From Siderastrea siderea (taxonomy: Eukaryota; Cnidaria; Anthozoa; Scleractinia; Rhizangiidae): a stretch of 64,000 nucleotides of DNA. The notes beneath the pieces are model-generated. The model worked only from the letters and a program-made list of their open reading frames with translations, ran no database searches and was not told the origin of the DNA. The DNA lies in NCBI GenBank assembly GCA_964030785.1, contig OZ034967.1, forward strand, positions 58,735,665 through 58,799,664, written 5' to 3'. Shown here in pieces: positions 44,379 through 52,702 of the stretch (position 1 is the first letter of the stretch; every line of letters starts with the position of its first letter). A program made the translations under genes and the position numbers.

Positions 44379-45074
44379 TTACAAATGAAAGTCTTCCAGT
44401 TCCGTACGTAATTGATCAATGTTCTCGGGTAGACAGAAGGTGCGGTTGAACAAGGCTTGAATTTCGGCTCGGGTTTTCTCGTCCACATCCCGGGATCCCA
44501 CAATAGCACTGCTTTGATGTAGGGTGGGCTTTTTAGGTCCCCAAGGAACAAATTGACTGCCAGTGACCAGGGTGGCGGCATTCTCATTGACTTGGTAGTA
44601 ATGGTCCGAGCGGTACCATGATTGACTGGGTATGTCAAACAGGTAGACGGGTTTGCCTTGATCCATAGCCAATTGCACAGTCCAACCAGTGCCTCCTTTC
44701 ACGCGTTTATGATCCGGTTCCAAGATGCCAAAGGCATAGATGGTATGGGCTTTTTTGGCCAATTGATAATTGCGTTGCAGCAATTGCAGGGTGTAAAAAT
44801 GACTGGGCATTTGTTTGCCTAGTTTCTCAGCCGCCTGGTGAAGATGGGGGTTGGCCAGCATCAGGACTTCCACCGTAGAAGGGGTGACGAAAGTGGCTCG
44901 AGGATGGTTCGGGGGGACCAGGACTTCTAGTTGCATCCCAAAGTGTTTGGCCTGTTCTTCCACGAGGGCATCCGTACCTTTGGCTCCCCCGGTGTAGACC
45001 ACATGGCCATGACCCACTTGCAGTTCCAAGGCACCGAGATCTTGTTCTCCGATCATGTCAATGTTGGGGGGCAT
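44379..45074 (-). CDS. SLOG-fold (DprA/LOG-like) protein
   Basis: 231 residues from the ATG at 45074. The longer frame opens with TTG, and a TATA-like box lies at 45120-45113, 46 bases upstream of the ATG. A Rossmann-type core shows VVYTGGAKGTDALVEEQA (loop at 28-35) and VKGGTGWTVQLAMDQGKPVY (GGTG at 127-130), the two nucleotide-binding loops of the SLOG superfamily (DprA/Smf, LOG, YpsA). A second small segment near the C-terminus reads AIVGSRDVDEKTRA, also SLOG-like. Family members bind or cleave nucleotides or nucleotide-derived ligands, or bind ssDNA. In this element it might sense a nucleotide signal or assist DNA handling; neither is shown. Confidence 0.75.
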   Translation of the reverse strand: MPPNIDMIGEQDLGALELQVGHGHVVYTGGAKGTDALVEEQAKHFGMQLEVLVPPNHPRATFVTPSTVEVLMLANPHLHQAAEKLGKQMPSHFYTLQLLQRNYQLAKKAHTIYAFGILEPDHKRVKGGTGWTVQLAMDQGKPVYLFDIPSQSWYRSDHYYQVNENAATLVTGSQFVPWGPKKPTLHQSSAIVGSRDVDEKTRAEIQALFNRTFCLPENIDQLRTELEDFHL

Positions 45075-45290
45075 GGCTTTTGAGAATGAAGATCTAGTGA
45101 CCAAGGGACCGTCTTAAATAGGGACAGTTGACCAATAGGAAGACAAGAGGTCCTTATTTGGATTGAATAAGCTGACCAATGGCAAGATAACAAGTCCTTA
45201 TATGGGTAGGATAAGCTGACCAATGACAGTCAAGGGTCTAAGGTATAAAAAGGCATGGTCGGTAGGGGGTGACATCAACCTTTGAGTACG
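45075..45290. promoter_or_regulatory. Bidirectional promoter with three CCAAT repeats
   Basis: Three copies of TGACCAAT(A/G) occur at about 45129, 45174 and 45219, each in a unit of about 45 bp that also contains AGGTCCTTAT/AAGTCCTTAT. TATTTAAG (45120-45113) serves the leftward SLOG gene and TATAAAAA (45244-45251) the rightward gene. Confidence 0.75.
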
Positions 45291-46136
45291 ATGTCTGTCG
45301 ATCGGAAGAGAAAATCAACCCATCCCCCAGAGGGGAAGAAGAAGAAGAAGAGCATTCAACATATGACGCCCGTGGACTGTGATCCTGTGGTGTGCGACGT
45401 GGTGGAAGACACCCGAGCTGCTGTGGAAGATATGATGAAAGAATTGAATGACATGGTGGAGCAATCACCCCCATCACCTCAATTCACCTTGACGACCGTG
45501 TATGATCCTCCCAGTTCAGTGGACACTATGGTATGTCCTTACCATGAGGTGCGTTTGGAGGCCCGAGAATCTCAAAAGGGATGGAAGTATGTGAAATGTC
45601 CCATGCAACCGTGTTTGCTGTTTTGTGGTCAAGATCAAGTTCTGGAGTATATGAAAGCCGTGTATAGTCAACCTCATGTAGAAGTGTTGGACATGTGGGG
45701 TGGTTTACAATGCTTTTGCCGTGAACCCGCTACGCTTCAACAGAGTCATTCGACGCAGAACCCCGATCGGTTGTTTCTGACTTGTTCCAAGAAAACGTGT
45801 GGCTTCTTCCGATGGGCTGATCAACCCTTGGGTCCCAAGTACTGGACGTGGTTTCATGACAACCCTCCCAAAAAAGCCGACCAACAAGCTGAACCACCCA
45901 CCCGTGATGCTCAAGGATATCCCAAGAGGGGCTATGACATCCCTGGCCCTCCAGTCCAAAGGAAAGAGGACAGGCCCCTGACAGACTATGAGAAACAATT
46001 GTTACGAGAAATTCAAGAGCTCAAGAACCGTCAAGAAATGATGGTGGCCCCAGCACCACCACCCCCCAAGTACAGTGACAGTGTGGAGAACTGGCAGAAA
46101 GGTCTAGAGACCGTCAGTTACGGCCGACTCTTTTAA
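45291..46136 (+). CDS. GRF-type zinc finger protein
   Basis: 281 residues from the ATG at 45291, 47 bases after a TATA box; an in-frame TTG nine bases earlier is not a eukaryotic start. The N-terminus is lysine-rich (GKKKKKS), a likely nuclear signal. A GRF-type finger has C141, C143, C165, C170 with the signature KTCGFFRWAD. A degenerate first finger precedes it (C82, H85, C103, C108). GRF fingers bind single-stranded nucleic acid in topoisomerase 3, APE2 and NEIL3. The C-terminal third is proline-rich with a helix (DYEKQLLREIQELKNRQEM). First gene of the long plus-strand block. It could be a DNA-binding or late regulatory factor. Confidence 0.8.
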   Translation: MSVDRKRKSTHPPEGKKKKKSIQHMTPVDCDPVVCDVVEDTRAAVEDMMKELNDMVEQSPPSPQFTLTTVYDPPSSVDTMVCPYHEVRLEARESQKGWKYVKCPMQPCLLFCGQDQVLEYMKAVYSQPHVEVLDMWGGLQCFCREPATLQQSHSTQNPDRLFLTCSKKTCGFFRWADQPLGPKYWTWFHDNPPKKADQQAEPPTRDAQGYPKRGYDIPGPPVQRKEDRPLTDYEKQLLREIQELKNRQEMMVAPAPPPPKYSDSVENWQKGLETVSYGRLF

Positions 46137-46137
46137 A

Positions 46138-46536
46138 ATGAGAGAACGAATAAAATTTTTTATCAATGTCACCATGGAGTCTGTATGTGATGTGTGGAAG
46201 TCTGTCTTGTCCCTGGGGCAATGGCAATGTCATCAAACCCTTTGTCAAGTCTTATATGATCATCAACCCGGCACCCAAATCCCCATACCCCCTTGTCCCG
46301 AGGACACGCATCGTCTCCACCTGTTTGAAGAAACCCATGTGGACCACAACCTATATCGATGGGTGGTGTTTGTCTTATGGTTAAAAGCTCACCCAGAGGC
46401 ATGGCGATGGTATCGAATCATTCAAAAGGCGCATCCCCACACGGTCCCTACCATATCGACCTTATGGGATGAATGCCAAAAAGTATGGCCCCTCGAAAGA
46501 GAACCCAACGCTGGAGTTCGTCGTCCTCATGGTTGA
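46138..46536 (+). CDS. Unknown protein upstream of integrase
   Basis: 132 residues beginning one base after the stop of the GRF gene. A second ATG at 46174 (MESVCDVWKSVL) could be the real start. It has a tryptophan-rich segment YRWVVFVLWLKAHPEAWRWY and no recognised domain or clear membrane helix. Its end overlaps the integrase start by 64 bases in another frame. Conserved position between GRF gene and integrase is all I can say. Confidence 0.55.
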   Translation: MRERIKFFINVTMESVCDVWKSVLSLGQWQCHQTLCQVLYDHQPGTQIPIPPCPEDTHRLHLFEETHVDHNLYRWVVFVLWLKAHPEAWRWYRIIQKAHPHTVPTISTLWDECQKVWPLEREPNAGVRRPHG

Positions 46537-47645
46537 AGAAGAAAACCAAGGTTTCGTCAACGAAGAAGAAGGCCAATGTCTCGCAACAATGGTTGAAGCG
46601 TTACCATGATCCTGGTGCCCCGGGGAGTTTAGGTGGGGTGCAACGATTTGCTAAAGCCCAGGGTCTCCCTTTGAAAAAAGCCCAACAGGTGTTGGAACAG
46701 GATGTGGGTTACACCTTACATAAACCCCGACGTCGTCGTTTTGCTACCTTACCCGTGATCGTAGGGGGGTTGGATGATCAATGGGCCGCGGATTTAGTGG
46801 AAGTACAACGTTTGGCCAAACATAATCGGGGTATACGCTACTTGTTGACCGTGGTGGATGTCTTGTCCAAGTACGCGTGGGTCGAACCGTTGAAAACCAA
46901 AACCGGCGTGGCCCTCGTGAAAGCCTTTGAGAAGATTGTGAGACAAGGAGGGCGTCACCCGAATCGATTGCAAACGGATCGAGGGAAAGAATTTTATAAT
47001 CGGACCTTTCAACGATGGGTCGACGAGCAAGACATCCATCATTTTTCGACCGAAGGGGATGCCAAAGCCAGTGTGGTGGAACGATTTAACCGCACCTTGA
47101 AAGAACGGTTGTACCGTTATTTGACCGCGGCCAACACGTTGAAATTTGACGATGTCTTACCCGAGTTGGTGCAGGGGTATAATGCCACCCGTCATCGAAG
47201 TATTGGTATGCCCCCCGAAAACGTGACGTGGGACAACGAAGAAGCCGTGTGGAAACGATTGTATGCCAAACGATTGAAAGGCTACAAAAAACCCCAATTG
47301 AAGGTGGGGGATCATGTCCGTCTCAATACGATTCATCGTACCTTTGAAAAAGGGTATTTACCCGGTTGGACCGAAGAAGTGTTTGTGGTGCATCGTGTGA
47401 TCCCTGGTCCTGTCCCCACGTATAAGATTCGCGAATGGGATGAGACCCCCGTCCAAGGTACGTTTTATGAAGAGGATTTACAAAAAGTCCATGTGTCCGA
47501 GGTGTTTCGGATCGAGAAGGTACTTAAGCGACAAAAAGGTCGTTGGTTGGTCAAGTGGAAAGGGTGGCCCGACAAGTACAATAGTTGGATTGCTCGTGGA
47601 GACGTGACATCCCTTCAACCCCGCAAACGACGACGACGCCGCTAA
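46473..47645 (+). CDS. INT: Retrovirus-like integrase with chromodomain
   Basis: 390 residues. It is the Polinton c-integrase that joins the element's ends to target DNA, making 6-bp duplications as seen here. A basic N-terminus precedes the RNase H-fold core, with D107 (WAADLVEV), D169 (LQTDRGKEFYN) and E203 (KASVVERFNRTLKERL) as the DDE triad. An SH3-like C-terminal segment follows (LKVGDHVRLN). Residues about 342-380 form a chromodomain (VFRIEKVLKRQKGRWLVKWK, then GWPDKYNSWI), as in chromoviral integrases. No HHCC zinc finger is evident. The chromodomain may steer insertion to methylated-histone chromatin, which would fit the repeat-rich site. ATG at 46485 is an alternative start. Confidence 0.95.
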   Translation: MPKSMAPRKRTQRWSSSSSWLKKKTKVSSTKKKANVSQQWLKRYHDPGAPGSLGGVQRFAKAQGLPLKKAQQVLEQDVGYTLHKPRRRRFATLPVIVGGLDDQWAADLVEVQRLAKHNRGIRYLLTVVDVLSKYAWVEPLKTKTGVALVKAFEKIVRQGGRHPNRLQTDRGKEFYNRTFQRWVDEQDIHHFSTEGDAKASVVERFNRTLKERLYRYLTAANTLKFDDVLPELVQGYNATRHRSIGMPPENVTWDNEEAVWKRLYAKRLKGYKKPQLKVGDHVRLNTIHRTFEKGYLPGWTEEVFVVHRVIPGPVPTYKIREWDETPVQGTFYEEDLQKVHVSEVFRIEKVLKRQKGRWLVKWKGWPDKYNSWIARGDVTSLQPRKRRRRR

Positions 47646-47651
47646 AAAACA

Positions 47652-48692
47652 ATGACGTTGGTGCCCAATTCTTCGTTTTACGTGACGTTGATGAGTCATG
47701 CGAGTACCAAAGAGTTTCCTGGGAACAAGAGTCATCATTTCAGAAACCGATTGCCTAAACCCATCCGATTTGTGGGACGAGGATGGATGGTGGGTATGGT
47801 GAGTTTATCCTTACCCACCATTCCCGTGGTAGCGGAAGAAGGAGGCGTGGGTGATTCCCATCCTCTGTTGTACGTACGATGGCACGAACGGGTGTATGCC
47901 GAAGACGATCAAGGCAACGATCGATGGTGGCATCAACGTCGCGAACTCACTGTCTACGGGCGAGATATGAGAAAGGAATTGGCCTCGTCGACGGGATCGC
48001 ACTTTTTTCATCAACTGGTGTACCGTTACGTGCAAGCCCGTGCCAAAGAAACCGAACCCAAAAACAAATGGGCCGAGGACAATGGCGTCAAATTGTACCC
48101 GACCTTTGAATGGACTTCCGAAGGGGATTTGTTGTTGAATACCGTCAATGTGGATTACAAACGACAAGTGGCACGCGTGTTATGGGGCAGAACCTTGGCG
48201 CTGAGAATGGGATGGATTGAACAAGTGTCCCCCGGCCAGTATCGATTGGGACCCAATCTCTTGCAAGAATTTCATACGGACTCCATTCCCACCCCGTCCG
48301 ATGTCCTGGATGGCAGCAACAAGTCCGCCTTTTGGAAAGTGGATGGGGATTATCTGAACTTGAGTATGACGTGTAATTGGCGGTTTGTGAATGTGAACCA
48401 GACCTTTCGTCCCTCGTTGGAATTTCCCTCCACGCGTCCTTTGCACGTGTATTGTGATGTAGGGACCAGCAGCATGGTAGGGGGTCGCATCACCGATCTC
48501 TTACGAGAAATCAAGTACCAGCCTCAAAACACCACGCACTTTGAACCTCGACATATTCAATATGTCCCAGTACGCAACGAAGTGGTAGAAATTGTCGAAA
48601 CCCAGATGGCCGAAACTAATGGGGATCTGGTGAAATTTGGTGAAGGGCGTACCCTCCTGACCCTCCACTTTAAAAGGGAAGTGACGGTGTGA
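47652..48692 (+). CDS. Penton-like minor capsid protein 1
   Basis: 346 residues. The N-terminus SSFYVTLMSHASTKEFPGNK and the C-terminal half (PLHVYCDVGTSSMVGGRITD, LLREIKYQ, HIQYVPVRNEVVEI, FGEGRTLLTLHF) match the next gene throughout. This pattern of short beta-strand-like blocks is familiar from Polintons and adintoviruses, where the equivalent proteins are candidate single-jelly-roll vertex (penton) proteins. Assignment is by remembered family resemblance, not by structure. Tandem duplicate with 48706-49749; the two have diverged strongly, especially in the middle. Confidence 0.6.
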   Translation: MTLVPNSSFYVTLMSHASTKEFPGNKSHHFRNRLPKPIRFVGRGWMVGMVSLSLPTIPVVAEEGGVGDSHPLLYVRWHERVYAEDDQGNDRWWHQRRELTVYGRDMRKELASSTGSHFFHQLVYRYVQARAKETEPKNKWAEDNGVKLYPTFEWTSEGDLLLNTVNVDYKRQVARVLWGRTLALRMGWIEQVSPGQYRLGPNLLQEFHTDSIPTPSDVLDGSNKSAFWKVDGDYLNLSMTCNWRFVNVNQTFRPSLEFPSTRPLHVYCDVGTSSMVGGRITDLLREIKYQPQNTTHFEPRHIQYVPVRNEVVEIVETQMAETNGDLVKFGEGRTLLTLHFKREVTV

Positions 48693-48705
48693 AGAAGAAG
48701 ACAAC

Positions 48706-49749
48706 ATGTCGTTCTACGTGACGTTACCCAGTCATGCCAACCGACGTGAATTTCCCAACAACCAAGCCAATTCCTTCAAGATTCGTTTACCTCAACCGTT
48801 ACAGCTCACGGGAGGTGGTTGGCAAGTGGGGTTGAGTGCCATTTCCTTACCGGATACCCGCGTCAATTTGTACGAGTTGGTGAAGAAAGATGGGTACATC
48901 CTAGCGACGTCGTGGGAGATCACTTATCCCGCCCCGGGTAAAACGGATGGCACCATGGCCGCGCGCATAGGCACGGCGCAAACCCTCATCCAAGACGTCC
49001 AAGATTTGGATTGGGTGGTGGATGGCGTGAGTTTCATGAAAGCCACGATTGCCCATTTGGAACAACGACGCCAGGAAACGGCCATTCAAGGAGGCCGGTT
49101 TACCAACGATCAAGGCAAACACACGTACGTCAAGTTCAAGTGGGAAGGCGACGATCTGCTCATCGACAACACGAATGTCTGTCATTGTGGTAACAAAACA
49201 CCAGTCCTTACCATCTACACCAAGTTGGCGGTCAAGATGGGATGGTTACGTAAAATTAGCAGTGGATTGGTGTTGGGCCCGAACTTACAGCAAGAATTCC
49301 TGGGGGATCAAGTCCCCGACATCACCAACAACAGCGATTGGCAGGATGTCACCGACGGTCAGGGGAACGCGGTCTTTTGGACGGTGCGTGCGATTTTACC
49401 GGATTATTTACAATTGAGTATGAGTTGTGGGTGGCGTTTCACCAACTTGAATACGGCGTTTCGTTCCGTGGTGGGGGAACCCACACGATCGTTGCACGTG
49501 TACTCTGACGTGGCAGGCAGTATGATGGTGGGCAATCGCGTGACCGATTTGTTGCGTGAAATCCAGTACAAGCGAGAAGCACGTGGCACCCTGTATTTTG
49601 AACCGTTGCACATTCATTACATGTCTCTTCGTAACGAGGTGGTGGAAATGATTCACGTTCAAGTGGCTGAAACGATTGGTGCCGGAGGAGACTTGGTCAA
49701 GTTTGGTGAAGGTCATACCATTGTCACGTTACACTTCAAAAAGACATAA
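48706..49749 (+). CDS. Penton-like minor capsid protein 2
   Basis: 347 residues, starting MSFYVTLPSHANRREFPNNQ. It shares with the preceding protein the motif GGWQVGLSAISLP, the strand LHVYSDVAGSMMVGNRVTDL, and the end DLVKFGEGHTIVTLHFKK. The middle includes an insertion with CHCGN. It is likely a beta-rich capsid component or vertex protein. Having two tandem versions suggests two vertex or fibre-like roles, as pentons with different partners. A CATAAAAAGG box follows its stop, serving the next gene. Confidence 0.6.
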   Translation: MSFYVTLPSHANRREFPNNQANSFKIRLPQPLQLTGGGWQVGLSAISLPDTRVNLYELVKKDGYILATSWEITYPAPGKTDGTMAARIGTAQTLIQDVQDLDWVVDGVSFMKATIAHLEQRRQETAIQGGRFTNDQGKHTYVKFKWEGDDLLIDNTNVCHCGNKTPVLTIYTKLAVKMGWLRKISSGLVLGPNLQQEFLGDQVPDITNNSDWQDVTDGQGNAVFWTVRAILPDYLQLSMSCGWRFTNLNTAFRSVVGEPTRSLHVYSDVAGSMMVGNRVTDLLREIQYKREARGTLYFEPLHIHYMSLRNEVVEMIHVQVAETIGAGGDLVKFGEGHTIVTLHFKKT

Positions 49750-49784
49750 AAAGGGGGTGACCAAGGGAGTGTCCCAATGACAAG

Positions 49785-49973
49785 ATGCCCAAGACAAGAG
49801 TGCGTCGAAGGAGACGAAGAAGAAGGCAACGAGGGGGTCTCTTGCCCCTGGCGGCCCTCATTCCAGCCTTGATTGCTGGAGGAAAAGCTGTGGCGTTGGG
49901 TGCTGCAAGTGGTGCCGCGAGTTACGGGGCTAAAAAAGGGTTGGAAGCCGCTTTTCGGAAAAAACGACGATGA
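49785..49973 (+). CDS. Adenovirus pX-like core peptide
   Basis: 62 residues: an arginine-rich head (R7-R14), then QRGG (15-18), then a hydrophobic alanine/leucine segment (LLPLAALIPALIAGGKAVAL) and a basic end. Layout and the R-G-G followed by a hydrophobic stretch resemble adenovirus protein X (mu), a DNA-condensing core peptide matured by the viral protease. Q-R-G-G followed by L fits the adenain consensus. A TATA-like box CATAAAAAGG lies 40 bases before the ATG. Confidence 0.7.
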   Translation: MPKTRVRRRRRRRRQRGGLLPLAALIPALIAGGKAVALGAASGAASYGAKKGLEAAFRKKRR

Positions 49974-50043
49974 TGACGGTATAAAAAGGGGAGTCCCATA
50001 AAGCCCAAACAAAACGTTTATCCCTGGTGAAGAAGAAGGCACC

Positions 50044-50370
50044 ATGCGTGGGGGAAGTTTGACACGATTTCGAACCGACGAGTGGTATGATCAACAAGGC
50101 AAAGGAGTGATGACGGATCTGATGCGTGGGGGGTTGCAAGGTCTTATAAGGACGCGAAATCCTTTAAAATTGCCTAGTAATATCAAGAGAGGATTGGAAA
50201 CGGGTTTGACACGAGGTGTTAAACGCAAAGCCGAACAAGTCCTTAAAAAGGAAATCACCAAACAAGCCAAGAAAGCGTTGAGTCATAAGAACGTGAAAGA
50301 CGCCGTGCGTGTAGCCACTGCCTTATTTCCCAAACAAACCAAACGTGCACGTGATATTTTGGGAGTCTAA
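50044..50370 (+). CDS. Basic core-like protein
   Basis: 108 residues, lysine/arginine-rich and helical (RGVKRKAEQVLKKEITKQAK). It begins MRGGS. Candidate protease sites are M1-R-G-G, Q17-Q-G-K before G21, and M27-R-G-G before L31, all fitting the adenain consensus. TATA box TATAAAAA at 49980-49987 lies 64 bases upstream. Probably a DNA-binding virion core protein; the family is not recognised. Its stop overlaps the next ATG (TAATG). Confidence 0.6.
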   Translation: MRGGSLTRFRTDEWYDQQGKGVMTDLMRGGLQGLIRTRNPLKLPSNIKRGLETGLTRGVKRKAEQVLKKEITKQAKKALSHKNVKDAVRVATALFPKQTKRARDILGV

Positions 50371-50600
50371 TGGAACCCGTGCATTCACGACCTCGACGAA
50401 TTCGTAGTAATCGAGGGTTGTCTCAATGGGGAGGACTGTATCCGTTTTGGAAACTCATGCGACGACGACAACGTGGTGGATGGTTGAGTCCCGAGGTGAT
50501 GAGAGTCCCCGGGTTTGATTTGAGACAACGTTTAGCACGACGACGCTATAAAAACCCCTCACGACGACGACGGGGTACCACTCGACGACGACGACGTTAA
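50370..50600 (+). CDS. Arginine-rich core peptide
   Basis: 76 residues with a highly arginine-rich tail. Two possible protease sites are Q19-W-G-G before L23 and Q34-R-G-G before W38. It overlaps the preceding stop by one base. A TATA box for the capsid gene (TATAAAAA, 50547-50554) lies within its last codons. Likely condenses DNA. Confidence 0.6.
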   Translation: MEPVHSRPRRIRSNRGLSQWGGLYPFWKLMRRRQRGGWLSPEVMRVPGFDLRQRLARRRYKNPSRRRRGTTRRRRR

Positions 50601-50602
50601 AC

Positions 50603-52003
50603 ATGCCTGACGTGAGTACACAAACCGCCCCGGCTCACGAGCGTTCCGAAGGGACCGTCAACCCTGCCTTACGGATTTTCAAGGTGCCACCGACCGACAT
50701 TAGCATCAATGCCTATCGCATGGTCACCATCCAACCCACCACCACGGGTATCAATCCCATGGAATTCATCATACCGGGGTTGGACGATTTTGTGGATTTG
50801 GGACGCAGTTACTTTACCATGGAATTGAGTTTGAAAAAAGAGGATGCCGGGAACTTGGTAGCCAATCAGAAATTGTGGCCCGTCAATAATTTGGCCCATT
50901 CCATCATCAAACAAATTGACTTGCAGTTGAATGGCACGTTGATCAGCCCACAATCCGACACGTATCATTACAAAGCTTACCTGGAAACCTTGTTGAATTA
51001 TGACCGAGAAGATGGCAAGACCGTGTTAGGACCCCAAGGCTGGTACAATCAAGTGGATTTCCCACCCCAATGGACCAACAACAACACAGACAAAGCAGGA
51101 GACCATGTAGCCTGGCAAAATCTGAGTGCCAATCACAAAGGGGCTTTTGAGGCGATGGTCGCTGAAGTGGCCAAGTATGCTGGAGGTGTCACCCACAGTC
51201 TAGTGTTTACCCCCCACTTGGAAGTCTTTCACACTGGCAAACTGTTGGTGCCTGGTATCGAAATCAAGATGAAATTTCATTTCAATGGCCCCAGCCTGTT
51301 TTTGAATGGAGTGGCTCTAGCTGGTCGATTGATGGAAGGGGATGTCAAACTACGGTTTCATCTCTGCCAACTGCGTTTGAATGACGCCATCTACCAGAGT
51401 TTATCTGAAAAAAGACACAATGAAGGCCAAGTGGCGGCTTACCCGACCGTCCGCAGTGAAATCCGGACCTTCAGCATGCAAAACAACCTGGTCCGCTTTG
51501 ATATCCCCAACCTGTTTCAAAACAGAATACCTGACCGATTGATTGTGGGATTACTGGACAGCCGTGCCTTCAATGGAGATGTGACCCGAGATCCGTTCTG
51601 TTTCCAGAAATTTGGTCTGACCTCCATTAAACAGATTGTCAGAGGAGAAGAATACCCTTATGAAACCCTCCAGTTAGTGCACAACAATGGCACCCGAGAT
51701 AATCTAGGCTACTTCCGTTTTCTGCAAGCCAGTGGTGCTTGGTGTAAAAAGAAAGGCAACATGGTAGAACTAGAAGATTGGGGCCAAGATAAAAATTGTA
51801 CCTTGTACATGTTTGACAATGTGGCCAATGGATGTGCTGACAGTCAAAACCTCAACCCCAAGCAAACGGGAGATTTACAACTGGTGTTGGAATTTGGAGC
51901 TGCCCCCGGTGTCAATATAACCGTACTCGTGTATGGAGAATTTGAGAATTTGCTGGAGATTGACAGGAACGGAGCCGTGTTGTATAACATTTACCAGCAC
52001 TGA
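50603..52003 (+). CDS. MCP: Major capsid protein, double-jelly-roll type (candidate)
   Basis: 466 residues. The N-terminal part reads PPTDISINAYRMVTIQPTTT, then IEFIIPGLDDFVDLGRSYFT-like sequence and IDLQLNGTLISPQSDTYHYK, followed by AYLETLLNYDREDGK. This is the pattern of the Polinton/adintovirus hexon-like family (also known from nematode F54H12.2-like proteins), thought to form the trimeric capsomers. Size is within the usual range for the compact members. It is placed between core peptides and protease, as expected for a virion block. A TATA box lies 56 bases before the ATG. Assignment by remembered resemblance; a structure prediction would settle it. Confidence 0.75.
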   Translation: MPDVSTQTAPAHERSEGTVNPALRIFKVPPTDISINAYRMVTIQPTTTGINPMEFIIPGLDDFVDLGRSYFTMELSLKKEDAGNLVANQKLWPVNNLAHSIIKQIDLQLNGTLISPQSDTYHYKAYLETLLNYDREDGKTVLGPQGWYNQVDFPPQWTNNNTDKAGDHVAWQNLSANHKGAFEAMVAEVAKYAGGVTHSLVFTPHLEVFHTGKLLVPGIEIKMKFHFNGPSLFLNGVALAGRLMEGDVKLRFHLCQLRLNDAIYQSLSEKRHNEGQVAAYPTVRSEIRTFSMQNNLVRFDIPNLFQNRIPDRLIVGLLDSRAFNGDVTRDPFCFQKFGLTSIKQIVRGEEYPYETLQLVHNNGTRDNLGYFRFLQASGAWCKKKGNMVELEDWGQDKNCTLYMFDNVANGCADSQNLNPKQTGDLQLVLEFGAAPGVNITVLVYGEFENLLEIDRNGAVLYNIYQH

Positions 52004-52005
52004 AG

Positions 52006-52545
52006 ATGGAACATGTGGCCTTGAATAATGTCCAGTTGGATTATTTAGCCCGAGACGACCCCCAATTGAACCCTGTCTTTTACGGGACGGTGGCCTGTGA
52101 TCGTTTACCCAAGACTCCTGTCAAGACCCAACCCCAAGGGTACATTGTGAATACGGACCCACACGATCAACCGGGACAACATTGGTTAGCGGTGTGGACG
52201 GATGGAAAGGTGTGTGAAGTCCTGGACAGTTATGCTTTGCCATTGGGCACGTACGTGCAAGCGACCCCGTTACGAGATTGGATCGTCCAACATTGGAAGT
52301 ATGTGGTGACCAATGGCAAGTCCCTCCAAGCCATTACAAGCAAGAGTTGTGGTGATTACGCCTTGTTGTATTTGAAAGCCAAAGCCCGTGGACGGACCTT
52401 GCAAGCGTTTTTAAATGAGTTTTCGGATCATGATTATGTTAGTAATGACCATCAAGCCGGTCAACGCCTTCAACAATTGATTGTAGGCCAAGAAGCCAGA
52501 TGGTATCAACTGTGTTGTCAGCCGTATCATCAATGTAATGCTTAA
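52006..52545 (+). CDS. PRO: Adenain-type cysteine protease
   Basis: 179 residues. The catalytic set is visible in the adenain/Ulp1 order: H59 (GQHWLAVW), D74 (VCEVLDSYALP), Q109-type residue in SLQAITSKS, and C115 (SKSCGDYALLYL). It would mature virion precursors, cutting after (M,I,L,N,Q)-x-G-G or x-G-x before G; a whole group of neighbours contains such sites. It starts two bases after the capsid stop. Confidence 0.92.
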   Translation: MEHVALNNVQLDYLARDDPQLNPVFYGTVACDRLPKTPVKTQPQGYIVNTDPHDQPGQHWLAVWTDGKVCEVLDSYALPLGTYVQATPLRDWIVQHWKYVVTNGKSLQAITSKSCGDYALLYLKAKARGRTLQAFLNEFSDHDYVSNDHQAGQRLQQLIVGQEARWYQLCCQPYHQCNA

Positions 52546-52573
52546 ATAAAATTTGTTGGAAAAAAGTGGTGTC

Positions 52574-52661
52574 GGAGTCGTAGCTCAGTTGGTTAGAGCC
52601 TTTGGACCTTTGATTCAGATAAGGATTGGGTCGTGCGTGGGTTCGAGTCCCACCGACTCCA
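52574..52661 (+). tRNA. tRNA gene with unusual anticodon region
   Basis: A seven-pair acceptor stem (52574-52580 GGAGTCG with 52654-52660 CGACTCC) is followed by discriminator A52661. The D arm is GCTC/GAGC (52583-52599) with a canonical A box. The T arm GTGGG/CCCAC (52637-52653) has loop TTCGAGT, a perfect B box. The 37 bases between D and T arms are too long for a standard tRNA. Two pairings are possible: TTTGGA/TTCAGA with loop CCTTTGA, or CTTTG/TAAGG with loop ATTCAGA (anticodon TCA). An intron or long variable arm is possible. So the anticodon is undetermined. It lies between the protease and ATPase genes, on the same strand. Confidence 0.65.
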
Positions 52662-52702
52662 ATAAAAAGGTGCCTTTTTTTTCTAAGGGGTAGTTCGTCA
52701 TC

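Noticed and set aside
52574..52661. Naming the tRNA isotype
   Set aside because: Two incompatible foldings of the anticodon region are possible, so no amino acid is assigned.
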